Shown: piece after piece, positions 1 through 8,564 of the stretch
Position numbering within the stretch: the stretch's first letter is position 1
Layout: each line of letters starts with the position of its first letter
Assembly: GCA_045647885.1 (NCBI GenBank)
Contig: JAZRMX010000039.1
Coordinates: 1 to 49,367, forward strand
From: HGM04593 sp045647885
GTDB taxonomy: Bacteria > Bacteroidota > Bacteroidia > Bacteroidales > Bacteroidaceae
Length of the DNA stretch: 49,367 nt
Direction: 5' to 3'
Made by a program: the position numbers and the translations under genes
The notes under the pieces: model-generated
Databases searched by the model: none
What the model saw: the letters and a program-made list of their open reading frames with translations, nothing else
Told to the model about the DNA's origin: nothing

Positions 1-517
1 CTCACCATATACGATACCAAACATTCTTGCTTTTGACTTCTCGGTGTTATTTGTCGGTTATTCTCTCATTGAAAATATATCTTTGACGTTCTCTGTCGCG
101 CAAAGAACCAAACGCCCGGCACGCGAGTAAAATCAGTCGCTCGGTTCTTTGTTCACGTCGCAGAAAGGCGAACCTTCAGTCGAACCTCCCTTGCCGTGTT
201 TATCTTTCTCGCATTTGCAGGGTGCTGTGGGACTTCCTCAGTTAGTTGCCTTGCGGCACCTAACCCGCGGGCAAACATTCCTCGCACTCTCTCCTGCAAA
301 TGCTCGGATAAACACTCTGATTGCTTTTGCGAGGTTGCTCACGCTCGTTGCAATTGAAAATAAATTTTCATTCACTCGCTTACTCGCAACATTTTAACGG
401 TGCCGGTTTCTTTTTGAAAATTACCATTGCAGTAGATAATTTGTTACACATAGGATGGCGTGAGGGAGCACAACTTATTAAAGAATCAATTACTCCACAC
501 TAAATTTCTACTGAACC
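1..517 (-). repeat. Structured non-coding repeat element, left copy
   Basis: No convincing gene lies here, but the sequence folds strongly on itself. Positions 351-517 match the inverse of 49201-49367 with three mismatches (418, 433, 512). Further in, an 11-bp perfect stem pairs 211-221 with 293-303 and is extended by 7 bp (198-204 with 307-313). Inside it, 241-250 pairs with 255-264 around a loop that reads GCAA on the minus strand, a GNRA tetraloop. Other stems are 102-109 with 143-150, 327-333 with 383-389, and 355-361 with 364-370. The GNRA loop suggests that the functional strand is minus, the same sense as the gene that ends at 522. I do not recognise the family. It may be a dispersed non-coding RNA-like element or the remnant of a mobile element. 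The element is open at the left window edge. Confidence 0.75.
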
Positions 518-521
518 AATA

Positions 522-1169
522 CTACTCAAAAACAAGTTCTCCGAAAAACTCGGGGCGGTGGAAACTCGGTTCTTTCCACTCTATGGGAGCCCACGATATA
601 AAGTGTGGAGTGGGGAGTTCGTCGCCACATTTATAGAAATTGGCAGTCATTCTTTTTCCATCGAATTTATCGGTTCCGCTGCGGAATAGTGCGGTGGCTG
701 GTATCACCTCAATTACACTCCAGCTGTGCTCTCCTGTGCGTAAGGGGAAACACTCTGTGCCTAGCGACGGGTAGCGCAGAACGCTCTTTAACACCTCGGC
801 AGGTGCCGGCTCTTTAGGCACGCCGGCAGGGTGCCAAGCAAGCAATAATTTACCGGTGCAGGTGCACTCAAAATTATAATAGTCCATATTGCAGCCCGGC
901 GATACAAAGAACTCCACGCAAGGGTCGGTCCAGGTGCGTCCCTGGTCTTCGGCAACCTTTGCCTGAATGTCATTTTCCGTTACATCGAACTTTATATATA
1001 GGTTTTCTCCGTTGTGAAAAAGTTTTACACTAACGGTGGGTGTATAGGGGAATTCTACTGGCCAGTTACAGCACGCAACAGCCTCTCCCTTCAAGGTTGC
1101 AAAAACCTTTTCCACATCCGCAAAATCATTGCTTGCGGGGCTTATTTTAGGAACAATAATCTGTTTCAT
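522..1169 (-). CDS. CBM9-like carbohydrate-binding family protein
   Basis: A 215-residue protein with no signal peptide or membrane segment. It resembles the stand-alone family 9-like carbohydrate-binding (DOMON-type beta-sandwich) proteins found in Bacteroidales. The supporting stretch is LYIKFDVTENDIQA (about 57-70) followed by WTDPCVEFFVSP (80-91), the usual pattern of a strand, an acidic turn and the D-x-x-E/F core of this family. What it binds is unknown; Cys33-Cys34, Cys84, Cys93, Cys102 and Cys104 make it cysteine-rich for a cytoplasmic sugar-binding protein. The ATG at 1169 is preceded by a good -7 element (minus strand, 1201-1192). Its stop codon lies 4 bases from the structured repeat. 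Family call moderately sure; function unknown. Confidence 0.7.
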   Translation of the reverse strand: MKQIIVPKISPASNDFADVEKVFATLKGEAVACCNWPVEFPYTPTVSVKLFHNGENLYIKFDVTENDIQAKVAEDQGRTWTDPCVEFFVSPGCNMDYYNFECTCTGKLLLAWHPAGVPKEPAPAEVLKSVLRYPSLGTECFPLRTGEHSWSVIEVIPATALFRSGTDKFDGKRMTANFYKCGDELPTPHFISWAPIEWKEPSFHRPEFFGELVFE

Positions 1170-1191
1170 AGTTTTGTTTTTTTACATCAAC

Positions 1192-1201
1192 TGCGAATAT
1201 A
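1192..1201 (-). promoter_or_regulatory. Bacteroidota -7 promoter element for the CBM9-like gene
   Basis: Reads TATATTCGCA on the minus strand, a TAnnTTTG-type -7 element, 22 bases before the ATG at 1169. It is divergent from the promoter at 1308-1317. Confidence 0.55.
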
Positions 1202-1307
1202 ATTTTAAATTTTGAATGGAGCACTGCTTACTCCGATAAATAATATTTTTTCCTTTTAAAATCTCTTATTTATGGCAAGCTGTGGTGTTCTTCACGTTTC
1301 TTTATTG

Positions 1308-1317
1308 TATCTTCGCA
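1308..1317 (+). promoter_or_regulatory. -7 promoter element TATCTTCGCA for the TrmH-like gene
   Basis: TATCTTCGCA lies 14 bases before the ATG at 1332. It therefore favours that ATG over the upstream one at 1272, which would place the promoter inside the coding sequence. The -33 element is weak (GGTG near 1284). Confidence 0.6.
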
Positions 1318-1331
1318 CAAATTACAGAAAT

Positions 1332-2132
1332 ATGCCCATAATAGAGATTACATCACTCACACATCCCGGAGTGGAGATTTTTGCGACACTCACCGAGGCG
1401 CAGTTGCGCAAGAGTATAGAGCCCGAGAAGGGTATTTTCATTGCCGAGAGCCCGAAGGTTATTCGCGTTGCGTTGGATGCCGGTTATGAACCCCTTGCCT
1501 TGTTGTGTGAGCAGAAACATATTGACGGTGACGCTGCCGATATTGTTGCGCGTTGTGGCAATATTCCCGTGTATACAGGTAGCCGAGCCCTCCTTGCGGA
1601 ATTGACAGGTTACACCCTCACACGTGGTGTCTTGTGTGCAATGCGTCGCCCCGTGCCCCGTGCTGTTGATGATGTGTGTCGCGATGCCCGTCGTGTTGTG
1701 GTGGTCGATGGAGTAGTTGATACCACAAATATTGGTGCAATTTTCCGCTCGGCAGCAGCCTTGGGCGTGGATGCGGTGTTGCTCACCCCTACATCGTGCG
1801 ACCCGCTGAACCGCCGTGCCGTGCGTGTATCTATGGGCTCTGTTTTTCTTGTGCCGTGGACTTGGCTCAATGCTCCAGTGAGCTCGCTGAAAGAGATTGG
1901 GTTCCGCACGGCTGCGATGGCTCTTACCGATAATTCAGTCTCTATTGACGACGAAAGGTTGATGCACGAAGAGCGTCTTGCCATTATTATGGGTACCGAG
2001 GGCGATGGTCTTGCCCACGAGGTTATTGATGCTGCCGATTACGTGGTGCGCATACCAATGGCTCACGGTGTCGATTCTCTGAACGTGGCAGCTGCTGCCG
2101 CAGTAGCCTTCTGGCAGTTGCGCGCTAAATAA
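1332..2132 (+). CDS. TrmH/SpoU-family RNA 2'-O-methyltransferase
   Basis: A 266-residue methyltransferase of the SPOUT class, expected to methylate a ribose 2'-OH of rRNA or tRNA with S-adenosylmethionine. All three SpoU motifs are present: motif 1 NIGAIFRSAAALGVDAVLL, motif 2 LAIIMGTEGDGL, and motif 3 RIPMAHGVDSLNVAAAAAV near the C-terminus. These form the trefoil knot that binds the cofactor. The N-terminal third looks like the substrate-binding domain of RlmB/TrmH-like enzymes (IEPEKGIFIAESPKVIRVAL). An in-frame ATG exists at 1272, but the promoter lies between the two, so 1332 is preferred. The gene is monocistronic and runs towards the regulator that ends at 2143. Target RNA not predictable. 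Confidence 0.9.
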   Translation: MPIIEITSLTHPGVEIFATLTEAQLRKSIEPEKGIFIAESPKVIRVALDAGYEPLALLCEQKHIDGDAADIVARCGNIPVYTGSRALLAELTGYTLTRGVLCAMRRPVPRAVDDVCRDARRVVVVDGVVDTTNIGAIFRSAAALGVDAVLLTPTSCDPLNRRAVRVSMGSVFLVPWTWLNAPVSSLKEIGFRTAAMALTDNSVSIDDERLMHEERLAIIMGTEGDGLAHEVIDAADYVVRIPMAHGVDSLNVAAAAAVAFWQLRAK

Positions 2133-2142
2133 TTTTATATAT

Positions 2143-3177
2143 TTAGCCTATCATTAATTGTAAGGCTCTGTTCTGTATTGTTACAAGTTTTATTCCGTCA
2201 ATTTTCTGCAAGTTTTCGCGCAGACGCCACGCAGCACCATTGTAGGCTGATGTGGCATCTTTTTCGTTTAAGTTCCATACTTCTCTGCAAATATCGGCTT
2301 TTGTAACTATGTGTTCTTCGGCTCGTGCAAGTAGTTCCATTATCTTCGCCTGTATTGTCGGCAGTTTAATCGTTTGCCCGTTTGCAATGTTGCGCAATGT
2401 GTGGGTGCTGCAGTCGTAGATGATGTTGCCAAGTATTATTGTTGTTTGCTGTACGGTTATTTTTGTGATGGCGTTGGCTTTTATGTACCTTATATATGTT
2501 GCCACGATAAAAAGCAAGGCTATGGTGGCAGCGAGCACAAATTTCCAATCGAAAAAGCCGGTCTTTGCAATAACAACGCTTGTGGGTAACTCTATATGGC
2601 TCACAATCAACCCCTGCTTGCAGAAACCCAGGGCTACGGTATCGGTTACAAAAACATTGTTGCCTTGTAGCCTGCGGTTACTTGCAAGAGTGTTTGCAAC
2701 GTTGGTAACAAGGGAGTCGGGTGTGGGGAACATATCGAAAAGGCTTTTATACAGCAGTTGCAGAGCGACATCCACATTGTAGCCTGCGTTCTTTAGTTGC
2801 TGTTTCCACACAGAGTCGGCCACGGCTATGTTGTAACTGTCGCTTTGTATGAACATACTCTGTGTCATTTGAACATCGTGCTTGTATTGGTCGCCCGAGA
2901 TTTGATATTTGGCAGCGACGATACAGGTATCTTCCTCGCTGTATATGGTGCAAGGGCGTGCCTCGAAATAGTCGTATGAGTTGAAATTGCGTGTTGTAAG
3001 CCAGGGGAGGCTATCGACTTTTGCTATGCTGTCGTGTATGTGTTGCATCTTTTCAAAGAAAAGTTTGTTTATATCGTTTTTTATAAACTTCCTTTTATTT
3101 GCATAACCGAATGCAAACAGCAAACTATATGTTGCGATAAATATTAAACAGGCCTGTATAATACTTTTCTTATTCAT
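2143..3177 (-). CDS. Membrane-tethered winged-helix transcriptional regulator
   Basis: A 344-residue protein with a hydrophobic helix at about 8-25, a soluble stretch 26-211, a second helix 212-229, and a C-terminal OmpR/ToxR-like winged-helix domain (about 245-344: IKLPTIQAKIMELLARAEE, ADICREVWN, AYNGAAWRLRENL). The predicted layout puts the middle part in the periplasm and the DNA-binding domain in the cytoplasm, so it could regulate genes directly from the membrane without a kinase. The periplasmic part carries Cys76, Cys85 and Cys186. It is divergent from a TlpA-like thioredoxin-fold protein, which suggests a regulator-target pair. The ATG at 3177 is preferred over the TTG at 3213 because a -7 element (3209-3200) lies between them. 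Domain call firm; ligand and targets unknown. Confidence 0.78.
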   Translation of the reverse strand: MNKKSIIQACLIFIATYSLLFAFGYANKRKFIKNDINKLFFEKMQHIHDSIAKVDSLPWLTTRNFNSYDYFEARPCTIYSEEDTCIVAAKYQISGDQYKHDVQMTQSMFIQSDSYNIAVADSVWKQQLKNAGYNVDVALQLLYKSLFDMFPTPDSLVTNVANTLASNRRLQGNNVFVTDTVALGFCKQGLIVSHIELPTSVVIAKTGFFDWKFVLAATIALLFIVATYIRYIKANAITKITVQQTTIILGNIIYDCSTHTLRNIANGQTIKLPTIQAKIMELLARAEEHIVTKADICREVWNLNEKDATSAYNGAAWRLRENLQKIDGIKLVTIQNRALQLMIG

Positions 3178-3199
3178 TACTCTTTTATTGTTTTTCGCT

Positions 3200-3209
3200 T
3201 GCGAAGATA
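3200..3209 (-). promoter_or_regulatory. -7 promoter element for the membrane-tethered regulator
   Basis: Minus-strand TATCTTCGCA, 22 bases upstream of the ATG at 3177. It is identical to the elements at 1308, 37786 and 46690. Confidence 0.6.
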
Positions 3210-3385
3210 GCAAAATTCAAATAACGAACCGAATTAAAACAGTGCTTTTCTTTCTTCGCTCTTGTGAATGTAATTGTTTGTATTACAGGTGTTTCGGGTT
3301 TAATCTTTCATTTTTTACAAAAAATGGAAGATGTGAAAAGCGAAACAAAAGATTAAAACTTACGGGTATTGTGAATGGAAAAAAC

Positions 3386-3393
3386 TAATTTTG
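3386..3393 (+). promoter_or_regulatory. Possible -7 promoter element for the TlpA-like gene
   Basis: TAATTTTG fits TAnnTTTG and would give a leader of about 60 bases before the ATG at 3464. A -33 element at proper spacing is not clear. A small hairpin (AAGAC...GTCTT, about 3418-3436) lies in the leader. Confidence 0.4.
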
Positions 3394-3463
3394 TTGGCGA
3401 TTAGTTGTGACGAATAAAGACTTTTTTACGTCTTACAAATAGAATGCATAAAAAACAAACAAT

Positions 3464-5851
3464 ATGAAAATGAGAATTCCGCTTTTTATCTTCGCGCTTT
3501 TAACAGCTATTGCAGCCATAGCGCAAAAAAACACGATTATTGAAAACCCGGTTTACGAAGGGGCAAATACATCGAGCATTGAAATTACCCGCATAGAGGT
3601 GGGGAAGGAAACAACAATGGTGTCGGCTACCATTTGGTATTGGCATAATTATTATGTAAGGTTGAACAGCTCTTCAATACTTAAAGGACGCACCACAGGC
3701 CGTGAGTATAAATTACTACGTGTCGATGGGATTGAACTTGATAAGGAGATTTACACGCCTGCAAGCAACCGCATAGACTGCACGATGTACTTTGAATCGT
3801 TGAGTCGCGAGGAGGAGAAGGTGGATTTCAGCGAGGGAGCAACAGTCAGCAATCCTTGGGAGATTTACGGAATTTCGCTCATTCCTTCAAAGTGGGTGTT
3901 GCAAGGCACTTGGGAAGAAGTGGGCAACGCCGGTAATGTGGTTGCAGCCTTTGTGCAAGACCGCTTGCTCTACGACAACGAAGTGTGGCGTTATACCACC
4001 ACGCAGAAGGGTAAAAACATCACCATCGACATTACTTGCGGTGGTGTTTCGCGCCAGCTTTTTGCCGTGCAGAATAGTAATGGCACACTTCTTTTAAAAA
4101 AGGATAAAAAAGAAAAAGGCATTTTGCTTACACGCAACGCTCAAACAGTTGCCGATGATGATTACACTTACGACCCATCCCGTGCGCATCCTCTGTTTTT
4201 TAGCAGAGGTAAGGTGGTTGTAAAAGGTTGCATAATAAACAACTATGTGGGCGCTGAGCAACAACGCCTTATGCAAATTCTCAAATATAACAATATAGTG
4301 AATGGTGGTGGAAGCAGCGAACTTGTAACTATAAACCGTGATGGCACTTTCTCGGCCGAATTTGAGGTGGAGCACCCGCACTATGTTTATTTGCAGGAAC
4401 CTTTGAATACTATGGTGTTTGTAACTCCCGGCGATACAGTTGTTCTTTGTTGGGATACAGTGGAGAGTAAGCGCGAACAGTTTACAAAGAGAGCTCCTGT
4501 AGTGCTCGGTAACAGCCTCTCGGCACAACTTATACGCCACTCTCAACCCCAGCAAAAGAGAATAGAGGATGGTATAGAAAATCTATCTTACTATAATACT
4601 TATAGCGAGAATTTTATTGAAACCAAAGAAACCGCATACGATTATGTAAAAAATGCAGCACCCCTTTTCGAGGCAATATGTGAGAAAGCACCGGCACTGC
4701 TTGCTGGTGTGCCTCTCACCCCAGTTGCAAAGGATATAATAATAACCAATGCTCTTGAAGAACTCTTTACCACTATTTTAGATGTAAATAGTAATTATTA
4801 CTATAAAGCCTACAAGCAGGAAGGCGATGCGTGGGTTAAGGACGAGAGTTTCAAGGGGCTTGAACGCGAGAACTTTTTCTCTTTTTTGAAAGAAGAGGCA
4901 AACAAGCGAATCCTCCTCGACAATCTTTATCTTTTCTGCAATCGCAACAATTGGGTAATATTCAATCGTTTTGGTTTTGAACTCTACTTCCCGTATTTTA
5001 GTAGTGTTGTTAATGACTATAGAAATAATATATTTATAGAAAGTGATGCTGTTAAAAAGGTAGAAGCCGCAGTACAAGGTAACGATGATACCGCCGATGA
5101 CGAGGCGGTTGGATTCCTGCTATACGGCAGACACTATACCTCGCCCTACAATGCAAAAATATTGGAAGCTGTAAAAGAGGTAAGTTTCGATTCTGTACCC
5201 ACAACAAGCTTTCTCTTTACCCAAACTTTCAAATTGATTGAGGAGAAAATGGGTATAGGCAATTGCTTGATGCTGCAACGCTCTATACTCGAAACAAGCA
5301 GTATTGGTCGCGGCAAAGATATATCGGATATTGTTGAAGAGTTGGTGGGAGCAATGCCATTCTTTACATCGCCCATAATAGCCGCCAACACGCTCAAGCG
5401 TCTGCGTAGCCTTGTTGCAGAGCAAGAGGGTGGTAATGCTGCAAAGAATATACACCCCGAGGTTGCAAAGTTTCTTAAAACCCTCAACGAAAAGTACCCT
5501 GGCGAGCCCATTATCCTCGACTTTTGGGGGCTTGGGTGTGGCCCTTGCCGTTCAGGAATGCTTAATCACCGCGAACTTGTAGATGAGTTTGCCGGCAGGG
5601 TGCGCTTTGTCTATATTTGTGATGAATCGGTAAATCCCGAGGGTGATGTGAACGAGTTCTTCACCACTAATAATATAAAAGGAGAGAACCATCGTGTAAG
5701 TGCCGATATGTGGAAATGTCTGAGCCATCAGTTTAAATTCAGCGGTATTCCCCACACCGAGATTCTGCTCAGTGATGGTACAATAATGCCCGAGAACTCC
5801 AATGTACATATAAATAGAACATTTATAAAGCAGGTTATATTGAAAGAGTGA
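3464..5851 (+). CDS. Periplasmic TlpA-like thioredoxin-fold protein, large
   Basis: A 795-residue exported protein. Residues 1-20 form a signal peptide ending in a typical AIAAIAQ region. The C-terminal 130 residues are a TlpA/ResA-like thioredoxin domain: IILDFWGLGCGPC with the redox pair Cys692/Cys695, and GIPHTE carrying the cis-proline. The usual Trp before the first active-site Cys is Gly here. The long N-terminal part has beta-rich segments (about 240-330) like those of other Bacteroidales TlpA proteins that carry a large extra domain; its role is unknown. Expected role: thiol reduction or exchange in the periplasm. It is divergent from the membrane-tethered regulator and ends at a bidirectional terminator. 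Confidence 0.85.
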   Translation: MKMRIPLFIFALLTAIAAIAQKNTIIENPVYEGANTSSIEITRIEVGKETTMVSATIWYWHNYYVRLNSSSILKGRTTGREYKLLRVDGIELDKEIYTPASNRIDCTMYFESLSREEEKVDFSEGATVSNPWEIYGISLIPSKWVLQGTWEEVGNAGNVVAAFVQDRLLYDNEVWRYTTTQKGKNITIDITCGGVSRQLFAVQNSNGTLLLKKDKKEKGILLTRNAQTVADDDYTYDPSRAHPLFFSRGKVVVKGCIINNYVGAEQQRLMQILKYNNIVNGGGSSELVTINRDGTFSAEFEVEHPHYVYLQEPLNTMVFVTPGDTVVLCWDTVESKREQFTKRAPVVLGNSLSAQLIRHSQPQQKRIEDGIENLSYYNTYSENFIETKETAYDYVKNAAPLFEAICEKAPALLAGVPLTPVAKDIIITNALEELFTTILDVNSNYYYKAYKQEGDAWVKDESFKGLERENFFSFLKEEANKRILLDNLYLFCNRNNWVIFNRFGFELYFPYFSSVVNDYRNNIFIESDAVKKVEAAVQGNDDTADDEAVGFLLYGRHYTSPYNAKILEAVKEVSFDSVPTTSFLFTQTFKLIEEKMGIGNCLMLQRSILETSSIGRGKDISDIVEELVGAMPFFTSPIIAANTLKRLRSLVAEQEGGNAAKNIHPEVAKFLKTLNEKYPGEPIILDFWGLGCGPCRSGMLNHRELVDEFAGRVRFVYICDESVNPEGDVNEFFTTNNIKGENHRVSADMWKCLSHQFKFSGIPHTEILLSDGTIMPENSNVHINRTFIKQVILKE

Positions 5852-5943
5852 CGCTTGTCAAAATCTACGAATCCTTGACATTGGGTATATTCCAAAAATA
5901 ACCGCCAATAGAATAGATAATTCTCAATAACATTAAAAAAAGG

Positions 5944-5981
5944 AAGAGGATGACTCAAAAGTACTTTTGAGTCATCCTCTT
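5944..5981. terminator. Bidirectional intrinsic terminator (TlpA-like / glutaminase)
   Basis: A near-perfect palindrome of AAGAGGATGACTCAAAAG and its complement around a 2-base loop. It sits between two convergent genes and ends in T-rich sequence on both sides. Its core GATGACTCAAAA is shared with the hairpin at 37902-37949. Confidence 0.85.
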
Positions 5982-5984
5982 TAT

Positions 5985-6968
5985 TTAACACAACACGCTT
6001 TGAGCCTCCTCCATCACCACCTTGTCGTTGCTGTAAATGTTCAGTCCCAGTTTTTTCACCACATAGGTTATAGCCTTTTGAGCTCTCACAGAGTTGCCTG
6101 CAGCATCTATTGGAGGCGAGAAAGCGGCGATACCGAAAAGCCCGGGAAGTACACCAATGATACCGCCGCCCACGCCTGTCTTTGCAGGAATTCCTGTGGA
6201 GAACATCCAGTTACCGCTATGTTCATAAAATCCTACAGCTGCCATCATTGAAACAATTCTTTCGGTGAGGCGTGCAGGGAAGACCTCTTTGTTGGTTACA
6301 GGGCTTATACCGCCGCCGGCTATGGTGCCTGCAAAGACCGCAAGCTCGCGTGTTGTCACTCCCAAAGAACATTGTCGCGTGTACAGGTCGAGCGACATAT
6401 CGGGCTCATCATATATGCGGTTGTAGTTCTTCAAGAGCCAGGCGATGGCGCGGTTGTTGTGGTTCGTAACGCTCTCCGATTTATAAAGCTCTTCGATTAA
6501 GGGAAGCTTGCTCGCGCACAATTCATTTATATTCTGCAATATCGAGTTCCACTTCTCCTGCTTGTCTCCCACGGGGCGCACCAGGCTGACTGCGGTAATA
6601 GCTCCTGCATTTACCAAAGGAGTAGAAGGGTGGTCGTTCTCCAAAAGTATAGCCATTATTGAGTTGAAAGGCATACCTGTGGCGTCGGCGCCTATCATAT
6701 CCAGTATAGTATTTGCACCATACTCCTTCAGTACCAGTAAGGCTGTGGCAACTTTCGAGATTGACTCTATTCCGAAGCGGTAACTGCTGTCGCCGGCCTC
6801 GATAATTTCGCCACCGGGCAAGCTGACGGCTATTGAAAAGAGATTGCTATCGACGCGTGCAAGGTAAGGGATATAGTCGGCATTTTTGCCACCCTTGTCG
6901 TTGCGGTAAAGCTCGTAAGCCTCTTGTACTGCCGTTTGCAGTTCCTGTCTTGAAACCCTTCTCTCCAT
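5985..6968 (-). CDS. glsA: Glutaminase A
   Basis: A 327-residue glutaminase of the serine-dependent, beta-lactamase-like fold; it hydrolyses L-glutamine to L-glutamate and ammonia in the cytoplasm. The catalytic S-x-x-K is Ser69-Ile-Ser-Lys72 in FGIESISKVA. Other family blocks are NAGAI, the Tyr in LYTRQCSLGVT, and GIPAKTGVGGGIIGVLPG near the C-terminus. The length is normal. It lies 9 bases downstream of glutamate decarboxylase on the same strand, so the two are almost certainly cotranscribed: glutamine gives glutamate plus ammonia, and glutamate gives GABA plus CO2 with proton uptake. This pairing is a known acid-resistance arrangement in gut bacteria. Confidence 0.95.
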   Translation of the reverse strand: MERRVSRQELQTAVQEAYELYRNDKGGKNADYIPYLARVDSNLFSIAVSLPGGEIIEAGDSSYRFGIESISKVATALLVLKEYGANTILDMIGADATGMPFNSIMAILLENDHPSTPLVNAGAITAVSLVRPVGDKQEKWNSILQNINELCASKLPLIEELYKSESVTNHNNRAIAWLLKNYNRIYDEPDMSLDLYTRQCSLGVTTRELAVFAGTIAGGGISPVTNKEVFPARLTERIVSMMAAVGFYEHSGNWMFSTGIPAKTGVGGGIIGVLPGLFGIAAFSPPIDAAGNSVRAQKAITYVVKKLGLNIYSNDKVVMEEAQSVLC

Positions 6969-6977
6969 ATTTGTAAT

Positions 6978-8405
6978 TTATTTACCGGTGTGTGTATATA
7001 CTGTACCTTTAACCTTGATATTGCTCTCGAGGGAGATGCGCGAAGGTGTGGGGTATTGCAATTTCTCAAGCTCTGCAACAGCCGCAGTAATGTCGGAGAG
7101 TAGCTGGTCGGCCATATCGCGACTGAAACCGTTGCGCACCACAAGGCGCATAACAATTGTCTTTTCCAACTTTGCAGGCAAGGTGTATGCTGGTACCATC
7201 CAACCGCTCTGTTTGAGTTTATCCTGCAGGTCGTAAAGAGTCCATTTGCACTTCTTTGCGTGCTCTTCCTTCATCTCCCAGATGAAGAGCGGGTTTGTAA
7301 CTTCCTCGCTGTAATTGCGGAATGGTTTCATCTTTCCAATCTCGGTGTGCAGATATCTCGCAATCTCCAAAGAGTTCTCCTGTATTGCTTTGTAACCTTC
7401 GAAACCAAGGCGTATGAACTGGTAATACTGTCCAAGAATCTGTGCTGCGGGTCGCGAGAAGTTCAGGCCCACCTGTGTTACATCGGCTCCCAAGTAGTTT
7501 ACGCTGAATGACATAGAATCGGGCAAGTATTTTTTATCCTTCCAAACAACCCAGCCGAGTCCGGGGTAAACAAGGCCATACTTGTGACCGCTGGTACTAA
7601 TTGAGAGAACCCATTTGAGGCGGAAATCCCATACTCTGTCGGGCTCGAGGAAGGGGAGAATGAAACCGCCCGATGCTGCATCTACGTGGATGGGAATCTC
7701 ATAGCCGGTCTTCTTGTTATACTCGTCGAGAGCATCGTTGAGGGCTTTTACATCGTCGTTAAGACCTGTCCAGGTGACACCTTGTATGGGTACTACGCAG
7801 ATGGTGTTTTCGTCGCACATTGCGATGGCATCCTCGGGGCAGAGGGTTAGTTTTTCGGTTGTGAGGGGAACGGTACGCATCTCAATCTGCCACAATTGAG
7901 CGAATTTCTCCCATACCACCTGGTAGCCCGATGAAATTACAAAGTTGGGTTTGTCGCAGGGCTTGCCGGCTGCTTCGCGACGTTTCTTCCAGCGTTGCCA
8001 AGCGGCTACACCACCAAGCATACAGGCTTCGCTCGAACCAATGCCCAATGCTCCGGCTTTCCATTTTGCCTGTTCGGGGGTGTTCCAGAGGTTCGCGATG
8101 ATGTTGATACATTTTGCACACATCACGGCTATGCGCGGATACTCTGTTTCGTCGATGTAGTTTATGGCTATGGCATCGTTCATAAGCTTTGTTGCGTATG
8201 AATCCATATAGGTGGTTACGAATGTCGCAAGGTTCAGACGCGGCTGTGTCTGTGCGTATGTTTCGTCTTTCACCATCTGATAGGCAATCTCGGGAGTGGT
8301 GGAGTGCTGGGGAATCTTGTCGGTGGGTGCCGATTTAAGCATTTCCTGCGAGCCGAACACTGCAGTTGTAACTCCTGTCTCTTTGTGATTCTCGTTCTGT
8401 TTCAT
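6978..8405 (-). CDS. gadB: Glutamate decarboxylase (PLP-dependent)
   Basis: A 475-residue group II decarboxylase that converts L-glutamate to GABA and CO2, consuming a proton. The PLP lysine is Lys275 in SISTSGHKYG, and the cofactor aspartate is Asp242 in HVDAASGG. The length and lysine position match E. coli GadB closely. The conserved N-terminal block ATFVTTYMDSYATKLM (60-75) is present. The C-terminus continues past the core (KVKGTVYTHTGK), as in the pH-gated family members, where it can close the active site at neutral pH. It is first in a two-gene operon with glutaminase. No GadC-type amino-acid antiporter is next to it in this window. Confidence 0.96.
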   Translation of the reverse strand: MKQNENHKETGVTTAVFGSQEMLKSAPTDKIPQHSTTPEIAYQMVKDETYAQTQPRLNLATFVTTYMDSYATKLMNDAIAINYIDETEYPRIAVMCAKCINIIANLWNTPEQAKWKAGALGIGSSEACMLGGVAAWQRWKKRREAAGKPCDKPNFVISSGYQVVWEKFAQLWQIEMRTVPLTTEKLTLCPEDAIAMCDENTICVVPIQGVTWTGLNDDVKALNDALDEYNKKTGYEIPIHVDAASGGFILPFLEPDRVWDFRLKWVLSISTSGHKYGLVYPGLGWVVWKDKKYLPDSMSFSVNYLGADVTQVGLNFSRPAAQILGQYYQFIRLGFEGYKAIQENSLEIARYLHTEIGKMKPFRNYSEEVTNPLFIWEMKEEHAKKCKWTLYDLQDKLKQSGWMVPAYTLPAKLEKTIVMRLVVRNGFSRDMADQLLSDITAAVAELEKLQYPTPSRISLESNIKVKGTVYTHTGK

Positions 8406-8564
8406 TTTCTTTAATTTTTAGGGTTTGTAATCCTGTTGGTAGCCTATGAACGAATCTGCGCAATCTTCGGTTCGCTTATTTGCTTTTTTTATGATTGCGA
8501 GGGGTGGTGAACCTTTTCTTGTCTGTTTTTGTTGTGCGTTAGTATAATTTTAAAAAAAGAGAGT

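Noticed and set aside
195..320. RNase P RNA (rnpB), because the minus strand contains GAGGAAGTCC
   Set aside because: The universal motif is GAGGAAAGTCC, and the matching 3' element ACAGAA...GGCTTA is absent; the stems do not fit the P-core.
149..397. 82-residue open frame (plus strand) inside the left repeat
   Set aside because: It runs through the self-complementary stems, has no ribosome binding site or recognisable domain, and is antisense to the likely functional strand.
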